Shown here piece by piece: positions 38,771 to 47,591 of a DNA stretch of 60,024 nt; within the stretch, counting starts at the first letter, position 1; each line of letters opens with the position of its first letter. The position numbers and the translations under genes were made by a program. Below the pieces are notes generated by a model that made no database searches, was not told the origin of the DNA, and worked only from the letters and a program-made list of their open reading frames with translations. Source of the DNA: Bordetella parapertussis (lineage in GTDB: Bacteria > Pseudomonadota > Gammaproteobacteria > Burkholderiales > SG8-41); assembly GCA_945906935.1 (NCBI GenBank), contig CAMDSO010000009.1, positions 1 through 60,024 of the forward strand, in the 5' to 3' direction.

Positions 38771-40371
38771 GTGAAAATTTCCGCCAGTTTATCGAACGCC
38801 TGCGCAGCGAACGCGAACTCATCGATATCAAACAGCCGGTCGATATCCGCCATATCGCCACCCTCGTCGACCAGTCGGCGCACGCACTGCTCTTTCACAA
38901 CGTCATCGGCTACGACATGCCGGTGGTCTCCGGCATCATCCGCACGCAGAAACGCGCGGCCATGGGCATGGGCGTCGAGAACTGGAGCGACATCGAAGCG
39001 CTGCTCGAACGCGGCATCAACAAACCGTTGCCGCCGCGCTACGTTGAAACCGCACCGCACAAACAGGTGATACAACGCGGCGACGAAGTTGATCTGTTCA
39101 AACTGCCGGTGCCGATGTCTTCAATTTATGACGGCGGGCCGATGATTACCGCCGGCGTGGTGATCGCCAAAGACCCGGAGTTCGGCCTCAACTCCGGCAT
39201 GTATCGCTTCATGGTCAAAGAAAAAAACATCACCGGTATCGACATCGTCACGCCGAACAATATGCGTTTGTTCGCGCAGCGCGCCTTCGAAGCCGGCCGC
39301 CCCTGCCCGATCTCAATTTCGATCGGTACCCATCCCTTCGAGATCATGGGTTCGGGCTTTCGCGCGCCCTTGGGCGTGGATGAAATGGGCATCTCTGGTG
39401 GCATCCGTGGCGCGCCGGTTGATCTGGTGTCCTGCGAAACCATCGACATGCCGTGTATCGCTGACGCCGAGATCGTGCTCGAAGGCGAGATCCTGCCCAC
39501 TGGCTGGGTCTACCCGGAAGGCCGCTTTGGCGAATTCACGCGCCTGATGGGCGGTCTGCATTGGAACCCGCAGGTGCGCATCAACGCGGTCACCATGCGC
39601 CGCGACGCCGTTTATTACGCACTGCACATGCCGTGGGAAAACACCTGGCTGGCGGCACCGACGCGCTACAACGCGATCCGGCGCGCGCTCAAAACCGCTG
39701 GCGTGCAGGTGAAAGACATCAACGTCACGCTCGGCGGCTGCGCCTTCTGGCACGCCGTCGTCTCCATCAAAAAACAATCGGGCGAAGGCAAGAACGCGCT
39801 GCTCGCCGCGCTGTCGGTGATGGATTTGAAACACGTCGTCGTCGTCGATGACGATATCGATGTCTGGAATGCGATGGATGTCGAATGGGCGATCGCCACC
39901 CGCGTGCAGGGCGACCGTGATGTGATGGTGATTCCTGGCGCCCGCGCCAAACCGCTCGACCCGAGCCTGGCGGTGATGCCGCCGGGTGTGGTGCCCACTG
40001 GCGCCAAGGTCGGCATCGACGCCACCATTGGCGAAGGCATTCCGAAAGAACGCTTCGAGCGTATCGCCTATGCATACGCCGACCGCGCCAAAATCGACGA
40101 CTACGTCGCCGGCAAGGCCGATCCGGCTCCCGCAGCCGGCGGCAATGACGACAAGATCATTGAGGCGGTCGCCGCCAAGATTGTCGCGCTCGTCGAAAAA
40201 ACGCCGCTCTACTATCAAGATGTCGCCGCCAAATTGGGCGATCACGACTTCCAGACGGTGGCGCGCGCGCTGGGCCAACTCTATACCGCGGAAAAACTCT
40301 GGCAGGATCCGCGTGGCCGTCTGTGCCTGCGTGATTCGGTGTTCGCCGCCAAAGCACCGGCCAGGAACTGA
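38767..40371 (+). CDS. UbiD-family prFMN-dependent decarboxylase
   Basis: The 534-residue protein removes or adds CO2 on an unsaturated or aromatic acid. The metal and prFMN residue Asn142 and the catalytic Arg147 sit in NSGMYR; the two glutamates are E251 and E256 in EGRFGE, so the R-E-E set of Fdc1-type enzymes is complete. Residues about 462-525 form an extra C-terminal helical module (IIEAVAAKIVALVEKTPLYYQDVAAKLG) that looks like a small winged helix. It lies between the permease and ATPase genes of one ABC system, which suggests that the imported compound is its substrate. The substrate itself cannot be read from the sequence. Confidence 0.93.
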   Translation: MSENFRQFIERLRSERELIDIKQPVDIRHIATLVDQSAHALLFHNVIGYDMPVVSGIIRTQKRAAMGMGVENWSDIEALLERGINKPLPPRYVETAPHKQVIQRGDEVDLFKLPVPMSSIYDGGPMITAGVVIAKDPEFGLNSGMYRFMVKEKNITGIDIVTPNNMRLFAQRAFEAGRPCPISISIGTHPFEIMGSGFRAPLGVDEMGISGGIRGAPVDLVSCETIDMPCIADAEIVLEGEILPTGWVYPEGRFGEFTRLMGGLHWNPQVRINAVTMRRDAVYYALHMPWENTWLAAPTRYNAIRRALKTAGVQVKDINVTLGGCAFWHAVVSIKKQSGEGKNALLAALSVMDLKHVVVVDDDIDVWNAMDVEWAIATRVQGDRDVMVIPGARAKPLDPSLAVMPPGVVPTGAKVGIDATIGEGIPKERFERIAYAYADRAKIDDYVAGKADPAPAAGGNDDKIIEAVAAKIVALVEKTPLYYQDVAAKLGDHDFQTVARALGQLYTAEKLWQDPRGRLCLRDSVFAAKAPARN

Positions 40372-40381
40372 AATTCAGCCA

Positions 40382-41167
40382 ATGTCCGCCCTCATCAATA
40401 CGACCGAAACCACCGCCGATGCGGGCGCCATTGCGCTCAGCGGCGTCAGCAAGACGTTCGCCACCGCCAACGGCGAAACGCTGGCGGTGCTCGACAACAT
40501 CAACCTGTCGGTGCGCCCGCATTCCATCGTCGCCCTGCTGGGCGCATCGGGTTGCGGCAAGACCACGCTGCTCAACGTCATCGCCGGCCTCGTCAAACCG
40601 GACCGAGGTGTGGTGAGTTTCGGCGGCCTGCCCTCGGCGCAATTCAAGGGCTGGCGCAGCATCAGTTATATGTTTCAGGAAGACCGTCTACTGCCGTGGC
40701 GCACCACGCTGGCCAATGTTGAATTCAGCCTGGAGGCCGGCGACATGCCGCGCGCCGAGCGGCACGCCCGCGCACGCGAGGTGTTGCAGCTGGTCGGCCT
40801 CGAGGGTTTCGAAGACGCGTTCCCGCACCAGCTCTCCGGCGGCATGCGTTCGCGCGTGGCGCTCGCCCGCAGTCTTGTCACCGCACCGGCGACACTGCTG
40901 ATGGATGAGCCGTTTTCGAAACTCGACGCCCAAACGCGCGCGCAAATGCACGGCGAACTGCTGCGCATCCATGCACTCAAACACATGACCATCGTCTTCG
41001 TCACACATGATGTCGAAGAGGCGGTGATCCTCGCCGACGAAGTCGTGGTGCTCGCGCCACGCCCGGGCCGCATCCGCGAGATCGCGCCGATCGGCTGCGC
41101 GCGTCCGCGCGACGCCACCGACGCTGCGTCCATCCTCGCCATCCAGCATCTGCGCAGCTTGATCTAA
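40382..41167 (+). CDS. ABC importer ATPase (SsuB/TauB class)
   Basis: The 261-residue ATPase has Walker A GASGCGKT (54-61), the Q-loop MFQEDRLLPWRT typical of nitrate/taurine/sulfonate importers, the signature LSGGMRSRVALARSL and Walker B LLMDEPFSKLDAQTR with the H-loop VTHDVEEA. The ATG at 40382 is 10 bp behind the UbiD-type gene. It should work with the permease at 37274 and the binding protein at 41234. Confidence 0.95.
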   Translation: MSALINTTETTADAGAIALSGVSKTFATANGETLAVLDNINLSVRPHSIVALLGASGCGKTTLLNVIAGLVKPDRGVVSFGGLPSAQFKGWRSISYMFQEDRLLPWRTTLANVEFSLEAGDMPRAERHARAREVLQLVGLEGFEDAFPHQLSGGMRSRVALARSLVTAPATLLMDEPFSKLDAQTRAQMHGELLRIHALKHMTIVFVTHDVEEAVILADEVVVLAPRPGRIREIAPIGCARPRDATDAASILAIQHLRSLI

Positions 41168-41233
41168 GTCGCCGCATTGAAGCGCCGTATAATGGCGCCT
41201 TCGCATGACCTGTTTTTTCCCCGGAGACCACAC

Positions 41234-42211
41234 GTGAAATCCATCCTGTTGCGCCTGCTGGCGCTTGCCCTGATCGCCGCTTCATCCTCTTCATTCGCGC
41301 AAAAAATCAAAGTCGGTTACTGGACCAGCGGCTTCTCACTGGGCTTCGGCGCCGTGATGGAGCAGATGAAGTTCGCCGAGAAAGAAGGCCTCGACATCGA
41401 ATGGGTGAAGTTCGCCGAGGTCAACGGGCCAACACGGGCGATCCCGACGCAGGCGATCGACCTCGCCTTCGGCGCACCGTCGGCGACCTCGATGGCTATC
41501 ATCGCCGACGGTATCCCGGTAAAAATCGTGCTCTCCACGCAGATCGCCGAATCGCAGTTTATCGTGCTGGCTGATTCGCCCATCAAAAGCATCAGCGACC
41601 TTAAAGGCAAAAAAATCGGCATGACCGCGGCACCGAGTGCCATGCACGCCATCGTCAGCGCGGTACTCGAAAACAATTTCGGCATGAAGGCCACTGATTA
41701 CACGGTAGCACCAGGCAACGAAAGCCGGCTTGCGCAATTCATCACGCAGAAGGACGCCGATGCCGCTGCCATCCGTTCGGTCACCATCGCGCAAATGAAC
41801 GAAGTCAAACTGCGCGCGCTCGGCAGCGTCGTCGACGAGTGGAAAAAGATGACCAAATCAAACTCGCCGCCAACGCTGGCGGTGACCATCGTGCACAACG
41901 ATTACCTGTCGAAGAACGCCGATGCGGTGGCGAAATTCATCGCCGCCACGCGCAAGGCTGTCGAATGGGGCAGCAAGAACAAACCGCAGGTCGCCGAGAT
42001 TTTGCGCAAGGCCGCCAACATGGACGCCACCGATGCGCTCGCCTATGCCAACCAGTGGGACAGCGCCTATTTCGCCAGCTTCGAACCGCAGGACATCGCC
42101 ACCCTGAAACGCATGAATCAGATCTTCAAGGCCGCCGGCACCGCCAAGCAGGATGTGCCGGACAGTGCGTTCATGGCCGAGCCGTATATCAAATCGAAGT
42201 CGATCAAGTAA
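41234..42211 (+). CDS. ABC importer periplasmic binding protein (NMT1/TauA class)
   Basis: The 325-residue protein starts at a GTG behind a GGAGACC site and has a signal peptide of about 23 residues ending SSSSFA-Q. The mature part is a two-lobed binding protein with the NMT1/SsuA pattern (KVGYWTSGFSLGFGAVMEQMKFAEKEGLDIEWVKF-type start, then LKGKKIGM and AADAAAI-like domain II). It completes the ABC importer. No lipobox, so a soluble receptor. Substrate unknown; the UbiX/UbiD neighbours hint at an unsaturated or aromatic acid. Confidence 0.93.
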   Translation: MKSILLRLLALALIAASSSSFAQKIKVGYWTSGFSLGFGAVMEQMKFAEKEGLDIEWVKFAEVNGPTRAIPTQAIDLAFGAPSATSMAIIADGIPVKIVLSTQIAESQFIVLADSPIKSISDLKGKKIGMTAAPSAMHAIVSAVLENNFGMKATDYTVAPGNESRLAQFITQKDADAAAIRSVTIAQMNEVKLRALGSVVDEWKKMTKSNSPPTLAVTIVHNDYLSKNADAVAKFIAATRKAVEWGSKNKPQVAEILRKAANMDATDALAYANQWDSAYFASFEPQDIATLKRMNQIFKAAGTAKQDVPDSAFMAEPYIKSKSIK

Positions 42212-42226
42212 CGGGGTGACCAAGTC

Positions 42227-43225
42227 ATGTCCAAACCCGCGCCGCGCTATCACCTGCATATCGAGAACGGGCGCAAGCGTCCGACCATCCTCCAAATAAC
42301 CGCGCCGATTCTGGCTGCAGCATTGAAGCGCCACCCGCTGCTTGCCAAGCAACTCAAAGTCACTGTCGGCTGGGATGGCGACATCATCGATGATGCGCTG
42401 CAGACCGCGGATTTTCTGATTCACTGGAATCCGCCGCGCGAGAACTTGCGCGAATGCGCGCCGCGCCTGCGCTGGATACAAACCACCGGTGCCGGCATCG
42501 ATGTGCTGATGCCGTTGGACTGGTTGCCGCGCGATATCACGCTCACCAACAACACTGGCGCCCACGGCGCCAAAGCCGAAGACTCCTGCCTGCTGGCGCT
42601 GTTGATGCTGCACCAGCGCATGCCGGAAATGATTCAATCGCAGCATGCATCACAATGGGCACCGGTCTTCACAACACCGATTGCGGGACGCACCGCCGTC
42701 GTCATCGGTTTTGGCGACCTTGGCCGCGCCGCCGGCCGCGCAGCGAAAAAACTCGGCCTCAACGTCATCGCCGTTACCCGTAGCGGCAAAGCCGCGCGCC
42801 CCGCCGATACCGTCGTCAAGGTGTCGGCCATCAACCGCGTGCTGCCGAAAGCCGATTTCCTGATCGTCGCCACGCCCTTAACAGCGGAAACCAACGGGCT
42901 CATTAATCGTACCCGCTTGAACCTGCTCAAACCGGAGGCCTGTGTCATCAACATCGGCCGCTCGCCGATTGTCGATTACGAAGCGCTGCACGAAAAACTC
43001 GAAGCCGGCGAGCTTGCCGGCGCATTGCTCGACGTGCACAGTCCGGAGCCGCTACCGGCCACCTCGCCGCTGTGGAAAACGCGCAATCTCATCATCACGC
43101 CGCATACCTCCTGCGACGACCCGCGTTACATGCATTTTCTATGCGACACCTGGTTTGCAAACTTTGCGCGACTGCTGGAAAACAAGCCGCTCAAAAACCG
43201 CGTCGACCGCGCACTCGGCTATTAG
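42227..43225 (+). CDS. D-2-hydroxyacid dehydrogenase family protein (first)
   Basis: The 332-residue NAD(P)-dependent oxidoreductase has the dinucleotide motif GFGDLG followed by a basic VTRSGK, which favours NADP(H). The catalytic residues Arg (INIGRSP), Glu (DVHSPEP) and His (TPHTS) are all in place. It begins 15 bp after the binding-protein gene and closes the ABC/UbiD operon together with the glyoxalase-fold gene. It would interconvert a 2-oxo and a 2-hydroxy acid. A second, distantly related copy is at 47592-48575. Confidence 0.93.
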   Translation: MSKPAPRYHLHIENGRKRPTILQITAPILAAALKRHPLLAKQLKVTVGWDGDIIDDALQTADFLIHWNPPRENLRECAPRLRWIQTTGAGIDVLMPLDWLPRDITLTNNTGAHGAKAEDSCLLALLMLHQRMPEMIQSQHASQWAPVFTTPIAGRTAVVIGFGDLGRAAGRAAKKLGLNVIAVTRSGKAARPADTVVKVSAINRVLPKADFLIVATPLTAETNGLINRTRLNLLKPEACVINIGRSPIVDYEALHEKLEAGELAGALLDVHSPEPLPATSPLWKTRNLIITPHTSCDDPRYMHFLCDTWFANFARLLENKPLKNRVDRALGY

Positions 43226-43240
43226 GTGCGCGAGGCCCGC

Positions 43241-44194
43241 GTGACGCTCACCAAAGCTCCCGGCCGCCCCTTGCGCAGCGCCGAAAAAATCGCCGCCGCG
43301 CAAGCGCCACGCGCCGGCAAACTCAATCTCGATCACGTCGCGCATTTCGTACCCGACATCGACGCCGCCTCCGCCGCCTTCGAAGCACTCGGCTTCACGC
43401 TAACACCGTTCTCGGCGCAAATGCAGCGCAACGAGGCGGGTGAACTCGCCCCAGCCGGCGCCGGCAACCGTTGCATCATGCTCGAACGCGGCTACCTCGA
43501 ATGCCTGACGCCGACTGGCGACACCATCATCGGCAGGCAATTGAGCGAGGCCATCGCGCGCTATACCGGCCTGCATCTGATCGCCTTTGGCAGCGGTGAC
43601 GCTGCTGCTGATTACGCGCGTCTCAGCGCGCAACAATTCGCGCCATTACCAACCGTCGATCTGCGGCGCAGCATCGCCACCGTCGATGGCGCAGGCGCCG
43701 CGCGCTTTAGTGTCGTGCGCGTGCCGCCGGGGACCATGGCCGAGGGCCGCATACAGTTTTGCCAGCAGCACACGCCCGAGTTGCTGTGGCAGTCACGCTG
43801 GACACGTCACCGCAACCAGGCCGTCGGCCTCAAGGCCGTGATCGTGTGCGTCGACAACCCCGCCGAGACGGCGCAGCGTTATGCGCGCTTCACCGGCATT
43901 GCGGCGACTGCGGCGGCTGATGACCGCATGATCGACACCGCACGCGGCCGCGTGCTGTTGGTCGCGCCGCAATCCGTGCAGCGCGTCTTCCGGCTCGATG
44001 CCGTAGTAATGCCGTGGATCATGGGCAGCGTACTGGCGAGTGCCGACATGGAAAAAACCCGTGCGCTCATCGCCGCCAGTGGCCTGCCGCACGGCATGCT
44101 CGGCGCGGAACGCCTCTACGTCGTGCCGCCACCTGCAGTCGGCGGCGTCATGGTGTTCGAACCCCGCGGCATCGCACCACTCTCGCTGTCTTAA
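43241..44194 (+). CDS. Glyoxalase-like (VOC-fold) protein
   Basis: The product of about 317 residues has VOC-type segments LNLDHVAHFVPDIDAASAAFEALGF near the start and a second half beginning near LKAVIVCVDNPAETAQRYARFTG, so it has two betaalphabeta modules. It resembles the Glyoxalase-like PF13468 group. I choose the GTG at 43241 because GAGG precedes it; a GTG at 43226, directly after the stop of the dehydrogenase gene, is the alternative. His28-type metal ligand (LDHV) is visible. An isomerase, lyase or dioxygenase step in the same pathway is possible. Confidence 0.85.
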   Translation: MTLTKAPGRPLRSAEKIAAAQAPRAGKLNLDHVAHFVPDIDAASAAFEALGFTLTPFSAQMQRNEAGELAPAGAGNRCIMLERGYLECLTPTGDTIIGRQLSEAIARYTGLHLIAFGSGDAAADYARLSAQQFAPLPTVDLRRSIATVDGAGAARFSVVRVPPGTMAEGRIQFCQQHTPELLWQSRWTRHRNQAVGLKAVIVCVDNPAETAQRYARFTGIAATAAADDRMIDTARGRVLLVAPQSVQRVFRLDAVVMPWIMGSVLASADMEKTRALIAASGLPHGMLGAERLYVVPPPAVGGVMVFEPRGIAPLSLS

Positions 44195-44298
44195 GCTGCC
44201 GCTGCCTTAAGCTACCGCTGTCTCAACCGCCCGCTACCTTAACCTGCAGAATACGCCGGCAAAAACGCAGCGACCGGCGAACAAAGAATACGCGTCGC

Positions 44299-45300
44299 TC
44301 AGTCCGCCTTGATGCCGGCCGCCTTGATGACGCGGCCAAATTTTTCAATATCCGCGCGGATGGTCGCGGCGAACTGCTCAGGGCTGTCGCCAATCGCCTC
44401 GTAGCCGAGGTCACCAAAGCGCTGTTTTACATCGGCACTCCTCAGTCCGTTAACGATGGCGGCATTGAGTTTGGCGACCAACTCTTTTGGCACACCGGCC
44501 GGAGCAACAATACCGAACCACGCATCGACGGCATAACCTTTGACACCGGATTCTGCGATCGTCGGCAGCTTGGGCGCGACCATTGCGCGCCTGCTGCCAG
44601 CCACCGCCAACAGGCGCAGCTTGCCGATTTTTTCGAATGGGGCGAGCGCGGCGTAATCGGCGATCATCATGTCGATCTGGCCGGCCATCGTATCGGTGAC
44701 GGCCGGCACGGTGCCTTTGTATGGCACATGGATCAGATTGGCACCGCTGTCGGCGCGCAGTAATTCGGCGGCCAGATGCGACATCGAACCGGAACCGGAT
44801 GAACCAAAACTCAAACCACCTTTTTGCGATTTCGAGGCGGCGATCAACTCGCCTATGGTTTTCGCCGGCACATGCGGATTGACGGCAACCGCGTAGGGCA
44901 CAAAGGCGACGTTGCCAATGGCGGTCAATTCACGCGCATCGTAGGCGAGCCGGGCATAGAGTCCGGGTGCGACCGCCAGGCTGCTCGAACCACCCATCAC
45001 CAGCGTATAGCCGTCTGCCAGCGATTTCGCCGCCAGCTCGACGCCGATGGTGCCGCCGGCACCGCCGCGATTGTCGATGATCACCGCGTGACCCCAGGCC
45101 TCGGTGAGCTTCTGGCCGATGACGCGGGCGATAATGTCGTTGGGGCCGCTGGGCGCGAACGGGACGATGATCTTGATCGATTTGGCGGGATAAGCCGCCG
45201 TCCCCGGCTGTGCCCATACCGTCACCGGCAACGCCGGCAACAGCGCCCCGGCTAACACCAACACGCACAGTCGGGCGCGCCGCAAAATTTTTTCCTTCAT
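44299..45300 (-). CDS. Bug/TctC-family periplasmic receptor 1
   Basis: The 333-residue periplasmic solute receptor has a signal peptide (cleavage near TVWA-Q) and the family marks IKIIVPFAPSGPNDIIAR, VIIDNRGGAGGTIG and LIHVPYKG. Such receptors usually serve tripartite tricarboxylate transporters, but no tctA or tctB is in the window; many Bug receptors are orphans that work with distant transporters or in signalling. It starts at the ATG at 45298-45300 with an AGGAG site. It has its own 270-bp upstream region with a 16-bp palindrome. Confidence 0.95.
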   Translation of the reverse strand: MKEKILRRARLCVLVLAGALLPALPVTVWAQPGTAAYPAKSIKIIVPFAPSGPNDIIARVIGQKLTEAWGHAVIIDNRGGAGGTIGVELAAKSLADGYTLVMGGSSSLAVAPGLYARLAYDARELTAIGNVAFVPYAVAVNPHVPAKTIGELIAASKSQKGGLSFGSSGSGSMSHLAAELLRADSGANLIHVPYKGTVPAVTDTMAGQIDMMIADYAALAPFEKIGKLRLLAVAGSRRAMVAPKLPTIAESGVKGYAVDAWFGIVAPAGVPKELVAKLNAAIVNGLRSADVKQRFGDLGYEAIGDSPEQFAATIRADIEKFGRVIKAAGIKAD

Positions 45301-45447
45301 GCAAACTCCTGTGGGTTTAACGCCAGCGCAACAGCTTCGTGCACACGTTGCAAGGGCCATGCCAGATTGGCACACGCGGCATCGACCGCCCGGCTCCAGA
45401 GCCAGCGCGCAGTGTGCCACGGCGCCGCCGGCGAATGAAGGGTTGAA

Positions 45448-45463
45448 TATTTCGATCGAAATA
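45448..45463. promoter_or_regulatory. 16-bp perfect palindrome, operator candidate
   Basis: TATTTCGATCGAAATA equals its own reverse complement and lies in the noncoding gap 45301-45570, about 150 bp upstream of receptor 1 and about 110 bp downstream of receptor 2. The AT-rich surroundings contrast with the GC-rich genes. The binding factor is unknown. The rest of the gap shows no gene. Confidence 0.6.
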
Positions 45464-45570
45464 ACCGTGCGCTATATGGTTTGGCGCAAATGAACGGCAC
45501 TACAAGCGTGCAGGCTGCCGCGAAGATGCGCCGCTGCGGTGCCACCGAAAAACCGCTGCAGGTGATCCGC

Positions 45571-46560
45571 TTATTCGAGCTTGATACCGGCCGCCTTGAT
45601 GATTTTGGCATATTTGTCGATTTCCACCGGCAGCAACTTACGCATCTCGGCCGGCGTCATCGTCAAGGCCTCGGCACCATTGCGCTCGAACGGCTCTTTC
45701 ATTTCAGGTGCGCGGGCAACACTGACGAGCTCTGTTTCCAAGCGCTTCAGGATGGCCGCAGGCGTGCCTTTAGGCGCAAAAAATCCCAGCCACAACGAAG
45801 CGTCGAATCCCGGATAACCCGACTCCGCCACCGACGGCACGTCGGGCAGCGCCGGCGAACGCTTGGGCGTGCCTACCGCAATCGCGCGCAAGCGCCCGGC
45901 CTTCGCCTGCGCCAGCACCGCCGGCATACTGCCGAACAGCACCTGCACCTGGCCGCCAAGGGTGGCAGTGTTGGCCGGACCGTTGCCGTTAAACGGAATA
46001 TGCACAACGTCGATGCCAGCTGCGGTCTTCAACATTTCCATCGCCAGTTGCGTCGTCGTACCGGTTCCAGCCGAGGCGTAGTTCAACTTCCCAGGCTGCG
46101 CTTTCGCCAGGGCGATGAATTCAGCCAGCGTATTGGCTTTGACCCCCGGATTAAGCACCAGCAGATAGGGGGTCGTCGCCACCATCGTGATGGGCTCGAA
46201 ATCCTTGAGCGGATCATATTTGAGACTGGTATACGCGCCCGCCGCAATCACGTGCGTGCTGGTGGTACCCATGGTCAAGGTGTAACCGTCCGGGTTGGCG
46301 CGTGCGGCGATCTCGGTGCCCAGCGTGCCGCCGGCACCACCACGGTTGTCGATGACGACCTGCTGACCAAGACGCTCGCCGAGTTTCTGCCCGACGATGC
46401 GCGCAATGATGTCGGTAGAACCCCCCGCCGGAAATGCCACAATCAAGCGAATCGGTTTGGCCGGGTAGGCCGGCGCCTGCGCCAGCGCAGCGCTAGTCCC
46501 CAACGCACAACCCGCCACCACCGCCATGTTCGTCACCACCTGCCATGCTTTACGCATCAT
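45571..46560 (-). CDS. Bug/TctC-family periplasmic receptor 2
   Basis: The 329-residue periplasmic receptor has a signal peptide ending near ALA-Q, IRLIVAFPAGGSTDIIAR, VVIDNRGGAGGTLG and VVHIPFNG in place of the usual PYKG. It lies 18 bp behind receptor 3 in the same direction and is the last gene of a three-gene set (dehydrogenase - receptor 3 - receptor 2). Ligand unknown; carboxylic acids are the rule for the family. Confidence 0.95.
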   Translation of the reverse strand: MMRKAWQVVTNMAVVAGCALGTSAALAQAPAYPAKPIRLIVAFPAGGSTDIIARIVGQKLGERLGQQVVIDNRGGAGGTLGTEIAARANPDGYTLTMGTTSTHVIAAGAYTSLKYDPLKDFEPITMVATTPYLLVLNPGVKANTLAEFIALAKAQPGKLNYASAGTGTTTQLAMEMLKTAAGIDVVHIPFNGNGPANTATLGGQVQVLFGSMPAVLAQAKAGRLRAIAVGTPKRSPALPDVPSVAESGYPGFDASLWLGFFAPKGTPAAILKRLETELVSVARAPEMKEPFERNGAEALTMTPAEMRKLLPVEIDKYAKIIKAAGIKLE

Positions 46561-46578
46561 GCTCTCCTTGTCGGTTAT

Positions 46579-47562
46579 TTATTCGCGGGTCAGCGCGCCC
46601 ATCTTGATCAGACGGTTCAGGCGTGCCACTTCGTTCAGTATAAAACGCTGGAATTCCTCCGGCGTCCCACCCTGCACTTCAAGTCCGAGTTCATCGAAAC
46701 GCTTTTTTACATCCGGCAAACCCAGCAGACGGTTCGATTCTCGGTTCAGTTTATCGATGATAGCCGCCGGCGTTTTAGCCGGTGCCGCCATGCCGAACCA
46801 GACGATCGCCTCGGCGTCCTTGATGCCTGACTCGGCCAGCGTCGGCACATCCGGCAGCAATGCCGCCCGTTTATTCGCCGCCACGGCAATCACACGCACA
46901 CGGCCGCCGCGAATCTGCGCTTCGGCCGACACCGTGGTGGTATGCATGAATTGAATCTGTCCGCCGACCAGATCGATCAGCGCCGGCGCCGACCCCTTGT
47001 AGGGAATGTGCGTGACATTGGCGCCAGTGGCCGCCTGTAATAACGCAAGACCGATATGTAGGCTGCTGCCAGTACCCGATGAACCCCAGTTCACCTTACC
47101 GCTGTTAGCCTTCAGATACTCCAGCAACTCTTTGGGATTGCGCACCGGTAGCGCTGGATTGGTAAAAATCATCAGCGGCGCATAACCAAAAAACACCACC
47201 GGCACAAAGTCATCTACCTTGTAAGGTGCGTTCTTCGCCAGTATCGGCGAGTTCACGCTGGGCCCCGGATTCGACAGCATCAGCGTATAGCCGTCGGGCA
47301 CCGCCTTGGCGACGGTATCTGCACCGACCAGACCACCGGCGCCACCGCGGTTATCAATAATGAACTGCTGGCCCCACGCTTCGCCGAGTTTGGCCGCCAC
47401 CAACCTCGCCACGATATCGTTGGAAGCACCGGGCGTGAAAGGCACCACGAAGCGCACCGGCTTGGACGGATAAGATGCCGCGCCGCCAGCCGTCTGTGCA
47501 GAAACCGCGGGCCCGCACCCAACCAGCACCGCACCAGCCACCCATCGCAACGTGTTATTCAT
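46579..47562 (-). CDS. Bug/TctC-family periplasmic receptor 3
   Basis: The 327-residue periplasmic receptor has a signal peptide, VRFVVPFTPGASNDIVAR, FIIDNRGGAGGLVG and VTHIPYKG. It begins 29 bp after the stop of the hydroxyacid dehydrogenase gene and ends 18 bp before receptor 2, so these three are likely one transcript. Pairing of a receptor with a hydroxyacid dehydrogenase suggests a 2-hydroxy- or 2-oxoacid ligand (inference). Confidence 0.95.
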   Translation of the reverse strand: MNNTLRWVAGAVLVGCGPAVSAQTAGGAASYPSKPVRFVVPFTPGASNDIVARLVAAKLGEAWGQQFIIDNRGGAGGLVGADTVAKAVPDGYTLMLSNPGPSVNSPILAKNAPYKVDDFVPVVFFGYAPLMIFTNPALPVRNPKELLEYLKANSGKVNWGSSGTGSSLHIGLALLQAATGANVTHIPYKGSAPALIDLVGGQIQFMHTTTVSAEAQIRGGRVRVIAVAANKRAALLPDVPTLAESGIKDAEAIVWFGMAAPAKTPAAIIDKLNRESNRLLGLPDVKKRFDELGLEVQGGTPEEFQRFILNEVARLNRLIKMGALTRE

Positions 47563-47591
47563 GCCAAAGCCCTCCCGACGAATAATACCGA

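Noticed and set aside
33511-44194. Reading the cluster as ubiquinone biosynthesis because of UbiX/UbiD homologues
   Set aside because: The neighbours are an importer, acyl-CoA ligase, thioesterase and GntR regulator, and the UbiD homologue carries the R-E-E set and a C-terminal extension of catabolic UbiD enzymes.
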